Below are positions 9,989 to 20,995 of a DNA stretch of 64,000 nt, in pieces (positions within the stretch are counted from its first letter, which is position 1; each line of letters starts with the position of its first letter). The notes beneath the pieces are model-generated. The model was not told the origin of the DNA. It did no database searches and worked only from the letters and a program-made list of their open reading frames with translations. Made by a program: the position numbers and the translations under genes. The DNA comes from Cricetomys ansorgei (lineage: Eukaryota > Chordata > Mammalia > Rodentia > Nesomyidae), in NCBI GenBank assembly GCA_026225945.1, contig JAMJFZ010001258.1, forward strand, positions 15,173,001 to 15,237,000. Reading direction: 5' to 3'.

Positions 9989-12900
9989 TTTAGTTTCTCA
10001 TCTGTTTATAGGTAGGCTGGTACAACTCTGCTGTCCAGCCACAGGAGCTAAGGTGTGTAACATTCAGGAATTGTGTTTCTTAGATTCCCAGAGAAGCAAG
10101 CTCTGATACACCCTCCTATAACCGTAGGTGGAAAGTAAAGGTTTCAGTGGGGCACTGATGGCGGTTCTCCTCCTTGGTCTGATATACAGCCCATGTCCCA
10201 GTTGCTTCTGCATAATTTCTTTATCTCTCCCTGGTCTTTCTGCCTGGGGTTCTGGATCCCTCAGAGGAGGGTCCAAGCTTTTTGGGTGGTATATTACTCT
10301 AAGAAAAGTCTGGGGTTTTACACATCCCCACAGGCCAGGGCATGGGACGGAATCTCAATCAGCTCCCCCAACACTGTCTCTGAGTCAAAGCTGAATGGCC
10401 CTTGATGAATATCCCCATGGATAATGATTGCCACTGATACTAACGAAGCTGTCTACATTCCAAGGGTCAATGCCAGCAATGTTCTGGGTACTGCCAGTGT
10501 GAACACCAGTAACAACTGCTGAGAAGGCCTTCATTAGTGCCAGCACACACGGCAGTCATCGGCCTTGCTAATGCCCACCACTGTGACGTGGTTAGAGCTG
10601 AAGATTGGGCCACCTTGTGAGGAGGAAGCCAGAGTAGCTTCCTGGAGGGCAGAGGAACACCCAGCTTGCCTCAAGATACGACACCAGGGAGATGTCACTA
10701 CACCCAAGGTCAAAGGAGGCCAGTGTAGTTGGTACATTCAGGACTCTCCCAGAGGAAAATGTACCTGGTCCTCTCGTCCCTCTGGGCCTAGCCTGGATAT
10801 ACCTCCCTGGTCTTACCCCACCACTCTGCAGTTCCTTGGGTCAGTTTCCATTTTACCCAAAGTCCTGGCCCAAGAGTTGAAGGACACACCTGGGTGTCCT
10901 TACAGCCTGGGCCCGAGGCGCCTCCTGCGACAACGGACTGGCCTGCCAGCTGCTTTGCTACCTTGGCCTGACTGCAGAGTTGGGCTACATCATCTTGACA
11001 CATAATTATCTCCCCATTCTTAATCATCTGAGCTGCTCCCTAATGCAAACTGGGCCCTGCTGCTTGGAGGCCTCTGGAGTGGGGGAGGGGAGGAGTCCTA
11101 CAGAGCTCCCTTTGCACTGTCCTCTCCTGCCTCTCCCTTCCCACCTGGGTCCCATGACTCAAGAATGGGATGATTATTGGGGGGAAAGCTGGCATCCCTC
11201 CCAGGCCCAGCTTCCAGGGAAAAGACAGCTCCATCTGGCCTGGGGTTGATAAAAAATAGGTAGGGAACCCCCACAAAACCAAGATGGCAGGGACCCTGAG
11301 GCTTCTTGTAGCCTGGGTAGGCCTAGAGGAGAGTCTGAGGCCCTCATTAGCCCTCACTTGGAGAGTACAACTGCTCCCTGCATTGCCCCATGCCTAGAGG
11401 CCCCAGACTAACCCTGCTCCCGTCTCTTCCGTCCAGAGACATGTAGGGCTACTCCTGCCTTCAGAGAAAAGCCTGCCTTCCCTCTTACAAAGCTCAGTCT
11501 TGGTCACTTCCTGTGACTCTGTTTACTTGGGCTGGCTTCTCCGCACTTCCCCCTCTGTCCACTTCGCGTACGTATCCTTGCTAAAGCCGCCCTGCCCTTG
11601 CTGGCCACAGGCTCCATGGCAGCAGACAGAATTTCAGCTCACCTTGTCCTTAACACGCCTTACTCAGGACCCTCCTCAAAGAGCAGCCCTTCCTGCAGTA
11701 AGCTTCCTCCCTTCCTCCTTTCCCATAGAAAGGTCTGGCCAGATCTCCACTAGTCCGCATCTAATGGCCTTTCTATTCTCCAGAGGCAGTATTTAACATA
11801 CATTCTAGAGTATAAGCTTCCTAAGGACAAGAATCATATCTTGTTTTGCTCAGGGACCCTCTGTACGAAGCTGTTCTCACGGCTGAAAGGCAGAGAGGGT
11901 CACTGCATTGGATGGACTGAAAACAATGGATTGTGTAAGAGGAGGGAGGGCATTCTGTCCCTGGCCTGACTGGCTGGCCCAGCCCCAGCCTCCTTCACCA
12001 CCGTGAAGGCCCAGACAGCAGAAGGCACACAGAGCTTCAGCCTCAGACCGACGAGGGAGAGCCCAAAAGGGTTCCTGTGGCCTTCCGGTCCCCCTGGACA
12101 CCTCACACTCTAAACAAGGCAGGTGGCTAAAGAGAAACCCTTAGGGCTTGAGGCAGGCTCTACCAAGTCATTCAAGGTGCCAGGGAGCTTGGCTAGGGCC
12201 TACACGTCAGAAGCCCCAGGGAGGACTGGGGCTCAGGGCCTCTCCTGTAGTCCCCCCTTGCCCATCAGGGGCTGCCGCCAAAACAACCACAGTGAAATTT
12301 AGTGAGTGGCAAAGGCCGTGGCGGCCAAATGGGTTTGGATATTTTGGAAGAAGGAGAAATAGAGCCAGACAAGCTGTTTCCCTGTGAAACGAGGCCATTA
12401 GGGCTTCTGGAAGGAGGCCAGCACCAGGTCATCACTGTCTTGCCAGGACTAGGTCTCTCCTGTTCTCCGTCTCTTCTGCTGGAGGCCAAAGCTCTTATGC
12501 CGTCTTCCCTCTGCTCGGCTCTGGAGAATGCAGACTGCAGAGTAAGGAATGTCAGCTCTGTCCCTGTCTCTGGTCTTTACTCCCTCGAGAAGAGCTTGTC
12601 TGTGCTTGGGATGACCACAGAGTCTAGTGTCCCGGTAGGACATTTCTGAGGGAAAAGGGAGACTGCCTGGTTCAGGTGCAGAGGCAACAGGCGTGCATTG
12701 CGACTACCTTGAGCTACCGGAACATATCACCACACCTCCCTTATGTCCTTCGTACGTTCTATTGTATGGGAAGTATCTTTAGCCTATAGACCCTGCGAAG
12801 ATCATCAGTTACCACTTCCCTAGCTGGGACCATGAGAGAACTGAAGCAGAAAGCGGGCCTGAGATACTGGTATCCGTGCTCACCTGGGCGCCCGGGCCTT

Positions 12901-13631
12901 ACACAGCAGAAGAAAACTAGCTGGTCACCAATGCACCACTGAGGCCACAGTATCCAGAAAGCACCATGTCTACGCTTATGCCTGCCAATCTCTCCCCTGT
13001 TTTTCTTTCATCCCATGTTTTCCTCTCAATTCTCCATTCCTTTTCTCTGGATCTATGCTACCCAAGGTGCTGCTCTACCTTGAGAGCTCAGGGAGAAGTC
13101 GGAGAAGGGCCAGCGGGAGTCAGAATGGTGTCTGCTCTCATGATGAAGAGCGTGATGAGGCCCCGTGTTCAGCTGCCCAAGTGGTTTCAACGGGAACAGT
13201 GTCCGTGTGTTACAGAGGACGGACCCCAGGGTCGCCCACATCCATTATCACCTGCTACCTTCTAACTGGGATCAAGTGAGGCCAAAGTCGGCTGGCCTTT
13301 CAGCCCGGGTCAGATACCAGCTGTACCCCCAACGTCTACAACCTTCCCAAGGTAAACAGTTCCTGCCACCCCTGCTGGCATCCCACAGGGACAGCTGGGG
13401 TGAGTCCCAGCAGAAGGTGAGACCACAGGGCTGAGCAGATGGTGAAGCTGGTGGCCCCAGCAGCAGCCTCCCTCCCTCTCTCCGGGAGCCAGCAGGGCAG
13501 TGCGGGTACCTCAGCTTTGCTGCTAAAACTGATCTCACAGCAGAGCAGCTGCGAGGCCAGCAGAAACCGGAGCTCGGAGTCCAAGGACAAAGCATGCAAA
13601 GGGGGAGCCAAAGCTCTGCCCTCCTCCCTAC

Positions 13632-13751
13632 CTTCATCACGTTTCCTCTTCTCACCATTGGAGCGAGGAATCCCCAGGATCCCGTTGATGGAGTAGGATC
13701 CCACTGGGTCGTTAGAGGCGCTGGAAACAGGAGGGGAGGCCGTGCTGGGAA
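13632..13751 (-). CDS. Pax2: Pax2 exon 5: octapeptide and basic segment
   Basis: The 120-nt exon codes for residues 166-205, starting [18 protein letters not shown]. It contains the octapeptide YSINGILG (about residues 185-192), known in Pax2/5/8 as the motif that recruits Groucho/TLE corepressors, and the basic run EKRKRDE (199-205), a likely part of the nuclear localisation signal. The acceptor is CTCATCTAG and the donor GTAGGG from 13631, weaker than the donors of exons 1-4. It ends with one base of the next codon, the same phase as the end of exon 6, so exon 6 can be included or skipped without a frame change. Confidence 0.96.
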
Positions 13752-14537
13752 CTAGATGAGGAGAGGGAGGAGACACCATCAGGATGGCAGTGGTGACCAA
13801 AGCCCCAGGCTGGGACAGAGAGGAACAGAGGGCAGGAGGAAGGACAAGGAGCTCATATCCCCTTCCTTCCTCAGGCTTGAGGGAGGAGTGACTCTCACAG
13901 GCAGGCAATGAGGGCTGTTAGTACTTCCACCCAGCTTGAGGTAAGTGGTGACCAGTCAGCCCAGGCCTCCTCGGCCACCTAGGGCATTTACTGGTCCCTT
14001 GAGTCCCCTCCCCTCAGACGGATGTAGCATAGGCCCAGAAAATGGCAGGATTCGCTGCCTAGAAAACACCCGGTGGCCTTCTGGACAGCACAGGTCCAGG
14101 CACACTTCCTGGAACTGCTCTTCTAATCCTCACCTAATCCAAAGGCTGAACAAATACTTCCAAATAAACCCCAGCTCACTGCTTCTCCGTGTCCTGGGCA
14201 GAGTCTTTAGGAGACCTGATTTAGAGTCTGGGGCTTCCTAAGATGCCTCTGACACTCGGAGAGGCACAAAGCTGGTCCTAATGTTCCCCGGAAGCAGCTC
14301 TCTCCCAGTTGCTTCTGGTCTTGAAATCAAGGAGAAGTTTGTAGTTCCTTCTTGGGGGACTGACTAGTGAACCCATTCACTATGCCATGATCAGCTCAGG
14401 TATAGCTCAGCACAATCCCCCTAACCCCCCAGCACACTAACCCAGGTCTGGGTAAACAAAGCCTCCTGACAACCCAGCAGAGCTTGAACCAATCATTCCC
14501 ATCTCCTGCTGGTCAGGAGGGAAAGAGACCAGGAGGG

Positions 14538-14630
<93 letters not shown>

Positions 14631-14635
14631 TGTGT
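14538..14635. repeat. TG microsatellite, about 98 bp
   Basis: Long TG run broken twice by GG (near 14584 and 14629), so it is three arrays in register. Open frames across it code for Cys-Val or Thr-His repeats and are artefacts. Confidence 0.95.
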
Positions 14636-14883
14636 ACGGGGCCTAGAAAGTTGTGTCAGGGGTTCTTGCAGGCCTGAGCAGTACCTGAGATCCTGTGGAG
14701 AGCTAAGAGGGCCAGAGAGGCAGAGAGCAACAGAGTTCATGAGGTGGAGACAAAGAGTTAAGAGGAAACAGGCCAAGAGAAGAGACCAGAAGGAAGGGTG
14801 GAGAAAGCAGAGGGACAGATCCCTAGCCGGAAGTGAACTGGGGGGGAGGGGCAAGAGAGGAAGATAATTTTAAGAATTTATAA

Positions 14884-14955
14884 GTGGGGATGTAACTCAG
14901 GGAAGTGTTTGCCTACCTTGTGTAAGGTTATGGGCTCCACCCCTTTCCCACAGTT
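14884..14955 (+). mobile_element. ID-like SINE head
   Basis: GTGGGGATGTAACTCAGG and TTTGCCTACCTTGTGTAAGG match the tRNA-derived ID consensus with its A and B box positions. There is little tail, and it abuts the next SINE. Confidence 0.6.
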
Positions 14956-14956
14956 G

Positions 14957-15166
14957 TTTTTTTAAAGATTTATTTTCTTTTACTTTTTGAATTTATGTGT
15001 ACGTGTGTATGTGTGTGCACATTCCCGAGGAGGTCGGAGGCCTTCCTCTGGAACTGGAGTTGTAGGTGGTTGTGGGTCTTGTCTGATGTGGCTGCTGGGA
15101 CTCACACTTAGGGCCTCTGTAGGACCAATACTTGCTCTTCACTGCTAAGCCATCTCTCCAGCCCAT
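14957..15166 (-). mobile_element. B2/B3 SINE, minus orientation
   Basis: It begins with the complement of the tail (TTTTTTTAAAGATTTATTTT) and ends CTAAGCCATCTCTCCAGCCC, the complement of the B2 5' end. The middle follows B3 more than young B2. Confidence 0.85.
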
Positions 15167-15480
15167 TCCTCCCCAAAAGATGTTATAAAAAAGATGAAGT
15201 AAAAAGGTAGATAGGAAAGAACGCGGGACTTAGGGAAGGACTTACAGGGAGATGGAATCAAATTAAAGACGATGGGGCAGAAGAAATGTGCAAAGAAAAA
15301 TGGCTGTGGGGGAGGGGCGTGGAGAGAGAGACACACTGAGTAAGGAACTAGCATCACCAGAGAGGCCCTAGGAGGGAAAGGAACGATTTGGGACCCTGGA
15401 AGGCCCTGGATCTCACTGGAGTGGACAGTTCCCAGGGCGGGGCTGTGTTTCCTCATTCCCTCTTCCCTGTGCCCTCTTAC

Positions 15481-15566
15481 CAATGGTGTGGCCAGGGGCA
15501 GTCACTCCCGTCCCTGCCCCGTCCGGTGTTGGGTGGAAAGGCTGCTGAACTTTGGTCCGAATGATC
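15481..15566 (-). CDS. Pax2: Pax2 exon 4: end of paired domain and start of linker
   Basis: The 86-nt exon completes Arg137 and codes for [10 protein letters not shown] through GVTAPGHTI, ending with one base of codon 166. The first residues close the last helix of the paired domain; the rest is the proline- and glycine-rich linker. The acceptor is TGCTTTGCAG before G at 15566 and the donor is GTAAGA from 15480. Phases match exon 3 (two bases carried) and exon 5 (one base carried). Confidence 0.96.
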
Positions 15567-16208
15567 CTGCAAAGCATCGAGACATGATCACAGGTCACAC
15601 GCCAGGCCCACACTCGTCCCGCCCGGCAGACCCCTGCCCGGCACAGCTCTGTTCTCACTCACCTGCCCCACCCCCCTGCCCTCACCCACTGCTGCCAGAT
15701 GTGAGGCTGACCCCTGTCTGCCCTGCAGTTCATGTGGCACAGCTCTGGGCACAGGTGGTCTGCACTGTCGTGCCCTGAGCACCAGCTGAACTGCAGCTTG
15801 AGTTTGGGTAGCAAGGATTAGGGCACAATCAAGTGGAACACAGCATCTTTTCCATTTCTGAGGGGTGAGGACGGCCCTGGTGGCTAGTGGTCCACCTTCC
15901 TTCCTCGGTTGCGGATATGTACCTCATAGTACCAGGAACCCCTGGGTCTGGATGTCGTTTTGTCTGGCTTTCCAATTAGGACCATATCAAAATCCTTCAG
16001 AGTTTAGGAGAAAATCTTCCTCAAATACTGAAGCAAGGAGAGAAGGCAGAGAGGGAGGGTCTGGGCCACAAATGATCCCATGACCGAGACCCTTTGCCAG
16101 GCATCAGGCCTTAGACAACCTTCATCTGGCTAGCGTACGGTCTCCTTTTCTTTTCTATGGATCTTACTTGAGTCAGAGCTCTTTACTAGACTAGTTGAGG
16201 AGTTAGCA

Positions 16209-16427
16209 CAGTGGTTCTCAATCTGTGGGTCGTGACCCCTTTTGGGGGTCAAATGACCCTTTTACAGGAGTATCTGCATATCAGATATTTAGATTATAAT
16301 TCATAACAGTAGCAAAATTACAGTTATAAAATAGCAATGCAATGAAAATAATTTTATGGTTATGGGTCACCATAACATGAGGAACTGAATTAAAGGGTCA
16401 CAGGATCAGAAAGGTTGAGAACCTCTG
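16209..16427 (-). mobile_element. URR1-like hAT DNA transposon
   Basis: The terminal inverted repeats are CAGTGGTTCTCAA at the left and TTGAGAACCTCTG at the right. The interior (GGTCGTGACCCCTTTTGGGG, ATAACAGTAGCAAAATTACA, TTATGGTTATGGGTCACC) matches the non-autonomous rodent URR1 family. No clear 8-bp target duplication remains. Confidence 0.85.
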
Positions 16428-17104
16428 GGCTAATGCCATCCTTGTGCGCCACCAGAAATAAAGGAACAAATCAAACCATACCATGAAGGATAAGCCCATC
16501 TTACAGGGGTCCAGAAAAGCTCAGAGCTATGTAATGCAAGACACCAAGCCCAGGGACTTGGGGAATGCTTCTCCCTACACCTGAGGCCCCCACCCTGTCC
16601 AACTCAGCATCGCTCCTCCCTATGGAGACCCAAGTTCACCTCCACCATCCAGGTAAGTTGCAAGCCGTGAGTCACTCAGCTCTAGCATTTACTGATAGAT
16701 GGGACCCCTGTCTCGCAGGGCTGGGACGTAGGGAGGGGAGTTATATTTAATAATTCCAGGTAGCCCAAGGCAGCAAGGCTGCCAGTGACAAGGAAGAACC
16801 ACCTTTGAATGTAGGGAGCAGGGGAAGAGGGGCCTGATGGAGGGTGGCACCCAAAGCAGGGGTGCACTGAATGCAGGGAGGGGCACTGAATGCAGTCAGA
16901 GAGTGTGGACCAGGCCGTACAACAGGGCCAGCGCTGGTTCTCTCTCTTAATCACACAGCCTCACATTTACCACTCAGTGGCTCCGTGCCTCAGTTTCTTC
17001 AACTGAAGAATAAAGAGCTCACAGGGACATAGCGTCTCCAAGGTCTCTTTCCCCAGGGGGGGAACATTAACATGATTCTAAGATGAACAAGAGAATGGAG
17101 AAAG

Positions 17105-17308
17105 GGGGCATTATGCACAGGTGCTGGGAGGCATTATGCACAGGTGCTAGAGGGGAGCATTATATACAGGTGCTGGAGGGGAATTATACACAGGTACTGG
17201 GGGGTGCATTATGCACAGGTGTTGGAGGGGGCATTATACACAGGTGCTGGGGGCATTTTGCACTGGAGCTGGAGGGGGTTATTATGCACAGGTGCTGGAG
17301 AGGGTAGA
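17105..17308. repeat. Minisatellite, about 8 units of 23-27 bp
   Basis: The unit core is CATTATGCACAGGTGCTGGA followed by a variable G-rich spacer. Eight diverged copies follow one another, and variants include CATTATATACAGG, AATTATACACAGG and CATTTTGCACTGG. The spacer length varies, so frames across it shift. There are no separate spacers of foreign sequence. Confidence 0.85.
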
Positions 17309-17421
17309 AGATTAGTGAATACATGAAGGAGGAACACAGGCTGGGTTGATGCCTAGACCCACAGCCGGAAGTAGTGGAGGTGTGTGCGGGAAGGAGAGGA
17401 AATGGGCCTAAAGCTTGCAGC

Positions 17422-17445
17422 TGATAGAAACGGCTGTTTCTATCA
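17422..17445. repeat. Perfect 10-bp inverted repeat
   Basis: TGATAGAAAC and GTTTCTATCA flank the 4-nt loop GGCT. It is probably incidental, or the remnant of an element end. Confidence 0.6.
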
Positions 17446-17489
17446 CTAAAATATTGTATGTCAATATTATATATAATCTATATGACTCA

Positions 17490-17640
17490 TACGTACTTCT
17501 GTTAATTCTTGCAATTTCTAAAATAGATGCTATCCTCTTTATTTTGTAGAAAGAAATCAAAGTTGACAAAGATTAAAGATGAAGGCTTCCTTAGGATCAT
17601 TCTGCCAGTTAGGGCGGAGTCCAAATGCACTCTCTGAAAC
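17490..17640 (+). mobile_element. MIR-like fragment
   Basis: ATAGATGCTATCCTCTTTATTTTGTAG followed by an AAAGAAATCAAAGTTGAC-like stretch resembles the MIR core. Diverged. Confidence 0.4.
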
Positions 17641-19354
17641 TTGTGTCTTCTGAAACTTTGTCACCCTTCTCTTATTGTGTAGGAATCAAGCCTTAGAGGC
17701 CTGAAGCCGTGCGCAGTGCTCAAACTAGAGGGGACATGGTCAAAGGGCACGTGGACATGAGATTGGTCCCCCGGAAACTAATATGTAGACTTGAGGAGAT
17801 GACGAGCTGGTCTCAAGAAAGAAAGGCAAGAATCTTCACCAGTGTGAAGGCAAAGGAGCAAAGGAGAGTGGCCAGGATTTGGCAACTGATTGAAGCCAAT
17901 CATGGCTAAACACTACATGTCTGAAGCAGAGAAGAGGATGAGCGTGAGGTTGCCAGGGAGACTTGCAGTCTACGTGGCTAAAACACTTCTGTGTCGCCGA
18001 AAGCTCGGTGTTGTGTGTCATTGTGGAGGACAGGAATTCAGGAAGGTGAATGTCACAGGAAGAGAGTGTGATGTTGGCTCTGGACGTGTGAGGTAGGCAA
18101 GTCCAGGCACGAGCTGGCCCGGCGGGAAGGGGCTTATGGGTAAAGGGGCGTGGGACAGGCAGAACCGATGCGGGACAGGGTGGCCTGACCTAAGAAGATG
18201 GAGAAAGATATGTCAAGGATGTGATCTACATCAGAAGTTGCAGGGGATTGAGAATAGGCGTATGTTTAGGGATGGGGTGGCCACTAGTGACTTGGAGGAG
18301 AAGTGTCTGAGCCAGGCAACTGGAAAAGGATCCTGGCAAAAGAGGCACAGGGGTGAGAGGGGGCTCTGAAAGATGACTGTGGAGTGGAAGTCAGAGTGTG
18401 GCCCAGTAACCTCAGCATGCAGGAAGGGCGATTCAGGGCAGGAAAGAGGAGTACCGGAGAAGAGTTTGAGAGTGAGGTTGCCAGGGAGACTAGATGATGC
18501 AGAGCAAGGCAGAATAATGGAGGGGGGCGGAGGGAAGGACCAGGGCAGAGCCAGCCAGACACGGCGAGAACTTCAGAAAGGACCCTTTACAGCTTTACAC
18601 TCTCAGCATTCAGAAGGAAGAGGTTTTGGGGCCTGGTTGCCATTGAGAAGGACACAGAGCAGCTGAGGGCAGTGTGGCCTCGCCTTCCAGAGAGTCCAGA
18701 AGGCCATCCTTCCAGAAGGATGCCAAGCAGCTTAAAGCAGCTGCTCCTATACAAGCTTCCAGGGTCTGGTGAACCAGCTGTGGCTCTGCTTAAAGACTGA
18801 CAGGCTCTGGTGTAAGGAGTTCCGGGGCTGGCACTGGGGGATACAGAGAACTCTACTGGCTGGTGGAGTTCCTGTCTTTGTTACCAGAGCTTCTGACCCC
18901 CGAGGCACTGATACAGATTTAGCTGAGGTAGCAAGTGATGGAAAATCGCTCTGCCCTGACAGCAGTTGATGGTTGCATGGGAAAGAAGCTGGGCAGGGTG
19001 CCTGCTGTGAGTTACTAAGGCTCTTGGTGTCCATCCATGACCCCAGGCAGTAGGCACCTGCCAGGCACCAGAGCTGATCACAAGGAATTTAAGAACTAGG
19101 GCTGTGAAAACTCTATGGTTATCTGTATTCCTCCTACATTCTATGCTCACCCCAACGTGAAAGACGGGGTGCTGCTCCCCCTCGTACCCGAGTGGGCTTC
19201 CCACACAGGAAGTTCCTTCCTCCTCTAGTTCAGTGAGAACTCACCATGCTCAGTGCTTTCCCCTGCTCCCGACACAGGGTCTGCCAGGATCTTGGGGTGC
19301 ATTGCATAGCTAAGGGAATTCAGGTTTGGGTTTTGTGGTTTCTTTCTCTTTTTT

Positions 19355-19577
19355 AAAGATTTATTTTTATTTTATGTGTATATGAGTATTTGCCTGTTTA
19401 CATGTATGTAGACTATATGCGTGCCTGGCACCCATGGAGGATAGAAGAGGGCACTGGATCCCAGGGAACCAGAGTTACAGATAGTTGGGAGCCTCCATGT
19501 CAGTGCTGGGAAGGAGACCTGAGTTCTTTACAGTACCAGCCACTGCTCTCAGCCATTGAGCCATCTCTCTAGCCCCT
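19355..19577 (-). mobile_element. B3-type SINE, minus orientation
   Basis: The complemented tail TTTTTTAAAGATTTATTTTT leads into TTTATGTGTATATGAG, GTGCCTGGCACCCATGG and, at the right end, GAGCCATCTCTCTAGCCCC, the complement of the B2/B3 head. Confidence 0.85.
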
Positions 19578-19594
19578 GATTTGTTCAGTTTTTA

Positions 19595-19712
19595 TTTGTT
19601 TGTGGCTTTGAAACAGGACCTCACTATATAGCCTAGAAACATCTCAAAGCTGCTTCCTCCGCCTCCCATACATTGGGTGGCAGTAGTATGGGAGTACACC
19701 ACCACAGCCGGT
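19595..19712 (-). mobile_element. Diverged B1 SINE
   Basis: GAAACAGGACCTCACTATATAGCC and ACCACCACAGCC read as the complement of a B1 element. Strongly diverged in the middle. Confidence 0.6.
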
Positions 19713-19727
19713 CTAGTGAGGGAATTT

Positions 19728-19945
19728 GGGATATGGGCTCCAGGCTCATTCTGTCTGAGTCAGAATCCCATCTCTGTTCCAGTCTTCCGGAGAAGCCCCT
19801 GGACCTTTCTTATGCCTCTGTCGGTAAAAGGAGATGATACTACTGTGTACTCCCTAGGGCTGTTGTGAGGACCAAGGAGGATAATCCATGTAAAGGGATT
19901 AATATGATGGTTGGCTTGATAAATGCTAGCTGTAGTAATAGTGTT
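19728..19945 (-). mobile_element. MIR element
   Basis: The plus strand follows the reverse complement of MIR as listed in consensus form: a TCAGAATCCCATCTCTG zone, CTGTCGGTAAAAGGAG, GGGCTGTTGTGAGGACC and TGATAAATGCTAGC. The order of parts supports one nearly full-length copy. Its orientation label follows the usual consensus and could be reversed. Confidence 0.55.
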
Positions 19946-20689
19946 CACTTGGGTTATTATCCCTGTGGGTGAGCCCTATGCCCAGCTGCTTTCAGTTTAG
20001 GGGCTGAGCCAGGTGCAGGCAGGAGGCCTCCCTTTTCAAGATGCCCCAACTGGTCAATGCAGGTACTACTGGGGAAGAAATGAAGACAGGACAGAGCAGC
20101 AGCAGGATGGGCTGGGGGTCGGTGGGTGGGTGTCACAGGCTGACCCCAAAAGAGGTTGCAATCAGAACGACTTCCGGGGACTGGGGACTGGACCAAGTTC
20201 CTCCTGCGTGCACTGGGAAGGACCCACAGAGGACTCCGGTGATGGCAAAGGTTATGGCAGGGCTTTAGAGCAAAGAATGATGAAGGAGGTGGTGAGGTCA
20301 CTTCCTCTTTGGTTAAACTCCCTAGAGACCTCCATTTTCTTCCACCTTGAAGATCAAAGCAGTCTCAGGGGCTCTGTGAGACAAATGAAGGTCTCGAGAG
20401 TCTCCCAGCAAGCGGTTAAACTGGTGGAGAGGTAGCTCAAGCTTCCGCTGGGAACTTGGACTGCTACTTAACCCTTCTCCATCTCTCTTCCTCCTCCCAA
20501 GGTTTCCTCTATTTTCTCCTCTGCCTCTTCAGCTTTGTCTTACCCTGCCCCTCTTTCTCTCTCTCTTTGTCCATCTGTCCATCTCCTTGCACCCTGAAAT
20601 TCCACTATGGCTGTGTGAGTTTATCGATTCCTGGGAGCTGGGGGAAAGTGGGAGGGAGGTAGAGCTGGGGTGCAGGGCTCAGGGATGGA

Positions 20690-20995
20690 AATAGAAGGCT
20701 ATAAATTATTTGTGACAGGAAAGCAATAGTGGCAGAGTGCTGAGCACAAGTCCTGTGTCACAAGTCCTATTAGATTCCTTTTAGCCTGATGACACTGTAA
20801 AAAAGGTTAAGTGTCTGCTGGAATCATACACCTGGGGGGCCGGGTTGGCCTGGGAGCAGAACAAGCCACTGAGAGCAGGTATATCAATTCTCCAGGCCAA
20901 TAATATTCCTCTCATTGATCGCCACGCAAAGTTCAAAAATCTCATTACAGCCAGGCAGACCGGGAACTTTTTACAAATCAATAGAATGATATAAT
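20690..20995. promoter_or_regulatory. Enhancer-like block in intron 3
   Basis: AT-rich but complex sequence: TATAAATTATTTGTGACAGG, CAGGCCAATAATATTCC, CATTGATCGCCACGC, TTACAAATCAATAG. Two CpG-containing words sit in the AT-rich core. No repeat family is recognised in it. Confidence 0.35.

Larger units (their letters stand above)
8225..13631 (-). other. Pax2: Pax2 intron 5
   Basis: Intron of 5407 nt, donor GTAGGG, acceptor CTCTAG. It contains a CA microsatellite, a MIR fragment, an ID-like SINE, and possible conserved pieces at 10980-11045 (ACACATAATTATC, TTAATCATCTG) and 12245-12390 (AAATGGGTTTGGATATTTTG). An L2-like fragment is likely near 11800-11870. No gene was seen in the rest. Confidence 0.9.
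13752..15480 (-). other. Pax2: Pax2 intron 4
   Basis: Intron of 1729 nt, donor GTAAGA, acceptor CATCTAG. It contains a long TG microsatellite followed on the plus-strand map by an ID-like element and a B2/B3 element. Nothing else was recognised. Confidence 0.92.

Noticed and set aside
14484..14867. Frame with Cys-Val repeats
   Set aside because: Translation of a TG microsatellite.
17105..17308. Regularly spaced repeats that might suggest a CRISPR array
   Set aside because: Units are diverged and contiguous with only G-rich linkers, there are no unique spacers, and the host is a mammal.
18705..18722. Short palindrome CATCCTTC-CA-GAAGGATG
   Set aside because: An 8-bp stem is expected by chance in 64 kb and has no context such as a terminator T run.
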